DNA of 64,000 bases from Alphaproteobacteria bacterium (GTDB lineage Bacteria; Pseudomonadota; Alphaproteobacteria; JAJUGE01). Positions 61,714-64,000 of the stretch are shown here, piece by piece. Location: assembly GCA_029268305.1 (NCBI GenBank), contig JAJUGE010000007.1, positions 1 to 64,000 of the forward strand, read 5' to 3'. The notes under the pieces were generated by a model that was given only the letters and a program-made list of their open reading frames with translations, was not told the DNA's origin and ran no database searches. The translations under genes were made by a program, and so were the position numbers. Position 1 is the stretch's first letter. Every line of letters starts with the position of its first letter.

Positions 61714-62664
61714 ATGATCGACTACGAGGAGATGCGCGATCCGCAGAAGCGCCCGCGGTATACCGGACTGGCGACCTTCATGCGGTCGCGCTGGGCCGAG
61801 AGCCTGGAGGGTGTCGACATCGGCCTCGTCGGTGTTCCGTTCGACGGCGGAGTTACCAATCGCCCCGGAGCGCGTCACGCGCCGCGCGAGGTGCGAAATT
61901 ATTCGAGTCTGATCCGCGGCGTGAATCAGGCGACGCGCGTTGCACCCTTCGAGCTGTGCCGTGTGGCCGATATCGGCGACGCCTGGGTCGAGCGACCGTA
62001 TGCCCTCGAGACGGCACACGACGAGATCGAGGCTTTCTACCGCCGAGTATTGGCCGCCGGCATCTGGCCGCTTTCCGTGGGCGGCGATCATTCCGTCAGT
62101 CTGCCGATCCTCCGGGCCGTCGCCGCTGAGCGCCCACTCGGGCTCATCCATATCGATGCGCACTGCGATACCGGCGATGACTACATGGGGTCTCGCTACC
62201 ACCATGGAGCGCCCTTCCGCCGCGCGGTCGAGGAGGGGCTGCTCGATCCAGGGCGGGCGATTCAGATCGGGATTCGGGGGCAACTCACCGATCCGGATCT
62301 TTGGAAGTTCAGCCACGATGCGGGGATGCGGGTCGTCTACATGGAGGAATTCTACCGCATGGGCGCGGTCGAGGCGGCGCGGGAAGCGAAGCGTGTGGTA
62401 GGGGAGGGACCCGCCTATCTCAGCTTCGACATCGACAGCCTCGATCCGGCATTTGCGCCCGGCACGGGTACGCCCGAAGTCGGGGGCCTCACGACGCTGG
62501 AGGCGCAACTTCTGTTGCGAGGGCTGCGCGGGCTCGAGATCGTGGCGGCGGATCTGGTGGAAGTGTCTCCGCCGTTCGACCAGGGTGGGATAACGGCGTT
62601 GGCTGCCGCCAATCTGATGTTCGAAATGCTCTGTCTGATGGCGGAGGCGCGGATTGCCGGCTGA
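61714..62664 (+). CDS. Ureohydrolase (agmatinase/guanidino-acid hydrolase) family
   Basis: This 316-residue binuclear-manganese hydrolase removes urea from a guanidino compound. The metal ligands are seen in GGDHSVSLP, HIDAHCDTGDDYMG and SFDIDSLDPAFAPGTGTPE. The sequence fits the agmatinase/guanidinobutyrase group, and the precise substrate cannot be told. The start is ATG 61714, 49 bases after the permease gene, possibly in one operon. Confidence 0.92.
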   Translation: MIDYEEMRDPQKRPRYTGLATFMRSRWAESLEGVDIGLVGVPFDGGVTNRPGARHAPREVRNYSSLIRGVNQATRVAPFELCRVADIGDAWVERPYALETAHDEIEAFYRRVLAAGIWPLSVGGDHSVSLPILRAVAAERPLGLIHIDAHCDTGDDYMGSRYHHGAPFRRAVEEGLLDPGRAIQIGIRGQLTDPDLWKFSHDAGMRVVYMEEFYRMGAVEAAREAKRVVGEGPAYLSFDIDSLDPAFAPGTGTPEVGGLTTLEAQLLLRGLRGLEIVAADLVEVSPPFDQGGITALAAANLMFEMLCLMAEARIAG

Positions 62665-62673
62665 GTGCCTTCC

Positions 62674-63372
62674 TCAGCCGCCCATCCCGGCGGCCTTCTG
62701 TACCCGACCGGGATCGCGTTCGGCTTCCAGCTCCTCGACCCGGGCGGAGAGGCGCAGCACCTCGTCGTGGAGGCCGTTGAGCGCCTTGGCCACCGGGTCG
62801 CTGACGTCGTCTACAGGCGTGCCGTACGCCAGAAACTCAGGTTTGAGTAGGGTCTTCTCGCGGGCGCCGACCGCCTTCGCCGGAATGCCGACGACGGTGA
62901 CGTCAGGGGGCACGTCGGAAAGCACGACTGCGTTGGCGCCTACGCGGGCATTCGCGCCGACCGTGAACGGCCCCAAGATCTGCGCCCCCGATCCGACGAT
63001 CACGCCGTCCTTCAGTGTCGGGTGGCGCTTGCCCTTCTGGATCGAGGTGCCGCCGAGCGTGACGCCCTGATAAAGGGTGACGTCGTTGCCGACCTCCGCC
63101 GTCTCGCCGATCACGACGCCCATACCATGATCGATGAATAGCCGCTCACCGATGGTGGCGCCGGGGTGGATCTCGATGCCCGAAAACATCCGGCCGAGAT
63201 GCGAGATGAACCGTCCAAGTAGATACCAACCGCGCCGCCAGGCGGCGTTCGCGATGCGATGAAACACGATCGCATGGAAGCCCGGATAGCAGAGCACGAC
63301 CTCTAGCCGCGATCTGAGCGCGGGGTCGCGGGCCACGTAGGAGTCGATGTCGGCGCGCAGTCTCTGGAACAT
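62674..63372 (-). CDS. cysE: Serine O-acetyltransferase
   Basis: This 232-residue left-handed beta-helix enzyme makes O-acetylserine for cysteine synthesis. It has the N-terminal [18 protein letters not shown], hexapeptide repeats ([54 protein letters not shown]) and catalytic His in DHGMG. The start is ATG 63372, preceded by GAGG. An upstream ATG at 63417 lacks a ribosome site. It converges on the ureohydrolase gene. No cysK is in the window. Confidence 0.93.
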   Translation of the reverse strand: MFQRLRADIDSYVARDPALRSRLEVVLCYPGFHAIVFHRIANAAWRRGWYLLGRFISHLGRMFSGIEIHPGATIGERLFIDHGMGVVIGETAEVGNDVTLYQGVTLGGTSIQKGKRHPTLKDGVIVGSGAQILGPFTVGANARVGANAVVLSDVPPDVTVVGIPAKAVGAREKTLLKPEFLAYGTPVDDVSDPVAKALNGLHDEVLRLSARVEELEAERDPGRVQKAAGMGG

Positions 63373-63592
63373 CACCTGAGCCTCGTGCAGATGCTGCGGG
63401 AGGATGGCCCCGTGCATCAGGGATGACAATGGTGCGTTGCGCACCCGACTGCAAGCGGGCAAACATTGCGTCGAGAGCACGAGTGCTTTGCCGGGCGTCG
63501 AGTCTCTTCCCATTCCCGCACAAAGCGGCCGAAGCGGGATTGCTGGAATCCGGATCGTCGCAAATGCATCCATCGGCTCGGGCGCTCACACC

Positions 63593-63617
63593 GGAACCGC
63601 GGGTCGCCGAGGGAGTT
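63593..63617 (+). promoter_or_regulatory. Possible EcfG-type promoter before AMP-forming ligase
   Basis: GGAAC-N17-GTT with the same spacing as the core stress sites. The -10 part is 33 bases upstream of the ATG at 63651. The downstream gene is a metabolic ligase rather than a typical stress gene, so a chance match is possible. Confidence 0.4.
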
Positions 63618-63650
63618 CGCGGTTATTGGATCTGAACCCGCGGCGAAAGC

Positions 63651-64000
63651 ATGCCTGACCTCGAGACACTCGGCCAGCTCATCGAATCGTTCGCTGCGCG
63701 CGGTGAGGCGCCGGCGCTGGTGGTGCGCGCCGACGGCTCGACCTGGAGCTATCGGCATTTGCATGCCGAGATTCTGCGCCTCGCGGCCGGCCTGCGGGCA
63801 TTGGAGCTGGAGCCGGGCACCCGCATCGGCCTGATCGCGCCAAACCGGCCGGAATGGGTGGTGGCCGCACTCGGGACCATCGCGTCCGGAGCCGTTGTTG
63901 TCCCGCTCGACACGATGATGCCGAAGGACGATCTCGCCCACGCGCTCGCCGACAGCGGGTGTCGGCGTGTCTTCACGACCCGCAGCCAGCGCGAAGCGGT
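63651..64000 (+). CDS. AMP-dependent acyl-CoA synthetase/ligase, N-terminal part
   Basis: The frame runs off the right edge. The 116 visible residues show the N-terminal subdomain of the ANL superfamily (RADGSTWSYRHLHAEILRLA, IGLIAPNRPEWVVAALGTIASGAVVVPLDT). The family activates a carboxylic acid as acyl-AMP and passes it to CoA. The ATP-binding and signature motifs lie beyond the window, so the substrate and completeness are unknown. Confidence 0.88.
   Translation, partial: MPDLETLGQLIESFAARGEAPALVVRADGSTWSYRHLHAEILRLAAGLRALELEPGTRIGLIAPNRPEWVVAALGTIASGAVVVPLDTMMPKDDLAHALADSGCRRVFTTRSQREA

Overview
The window is GC-rich (roughly two thirds G+C by eye), densely coded chromosomal DNA from an alphaproteobacterium. 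The evidence is the gene set (intracellular PHB depolymerase, DctP-type TRAP binding proteins, DUF2336, entericidin, HisD-like dehydrogenase, queF-queG) together with repeated GGAAC-N17-GTT promoters, the signature of the alphaproteobacterial general stress sigma factor EcfG. A Rhodospirillales-like lineage fits, but the species cannot be fixed from sequence alone. I see no prophage, insertion sequence, CRISPR array or rRNA. One tRNA (Val-CAC) is present.

Layout. 1-428 is the 3' end of uvrB. 533-5542 is a sensory cluster: a CHASE2 membrane histidine kinase, a soluble receiver-kinase hybrid, a secreted FecR-domain protein and an OmpA-type lipoprotein. 5666-10049 holds a PHB depolymerase, a DapA-family aldolase, an orphan TRAP binding protein and a LuxR-type regulator with a degenerate receiver. 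10149-12999 is an iron(III) ABC binding protein and permease without an ATPase, preceded by a Fur-like palindrome. 13005-16346 holds stress genes (YciE-like, entericidin), recQ and a small membrane protein. 16614-17806 is a pteridine-reductase-like SDR with folB.

17876-32625 looks like an accessory metabolic region: hydantoinase, a four-gene amino-acid-type ABC importer, an SDR, a second orphan TRAP binding protein, a hydrolase, a monooxygenase-like protein, a quinone-reductase/UbiA fusion, a CbtBA cobalt transporter joined tightly to a TauD dioxygenase and a thioesterase, two cupins, TauE and GNAT genes. 32636-43774 holds a MATE pump divergent from an SRAP protein, a HisD-like dehydrogenase, a quinone oxidoreductase, dienelactone hydrolase, tRNA-Val, an MFS carrier, GST, a kinase-like protein and queF-queG. 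43898-54925 is mostly housekeeping: enoyl-CoA hydratase, pgk, cysS, cimA, trmJ and purB, with stress genes between them. 55075-58056 has a second YciE-like gene and an arsR-arsI-acr3 arsenic cluster. 58113-64000 holds an Ldh-type dehydrogenase, nitronate monooxygenase, AI-2E family permease, ureohydrolase, cysE and the start of an AMP-forming ligase.

The clearest unifying signal is regulatory. Six small, mostly uncharacterised genes scattered from 13 to 55 kb each carry GGAAC-N17-GTT with identical spacing about 25-70 bases before their start codons, which defines a local general-stress regulon. Other notable points are the envelope-sensing CHASE2/FecR/OmpA module, the flavodoxin-UbiA fusion, the cobalt transporter-dioxygenase operon and an arsR operator that touches its own start codon.
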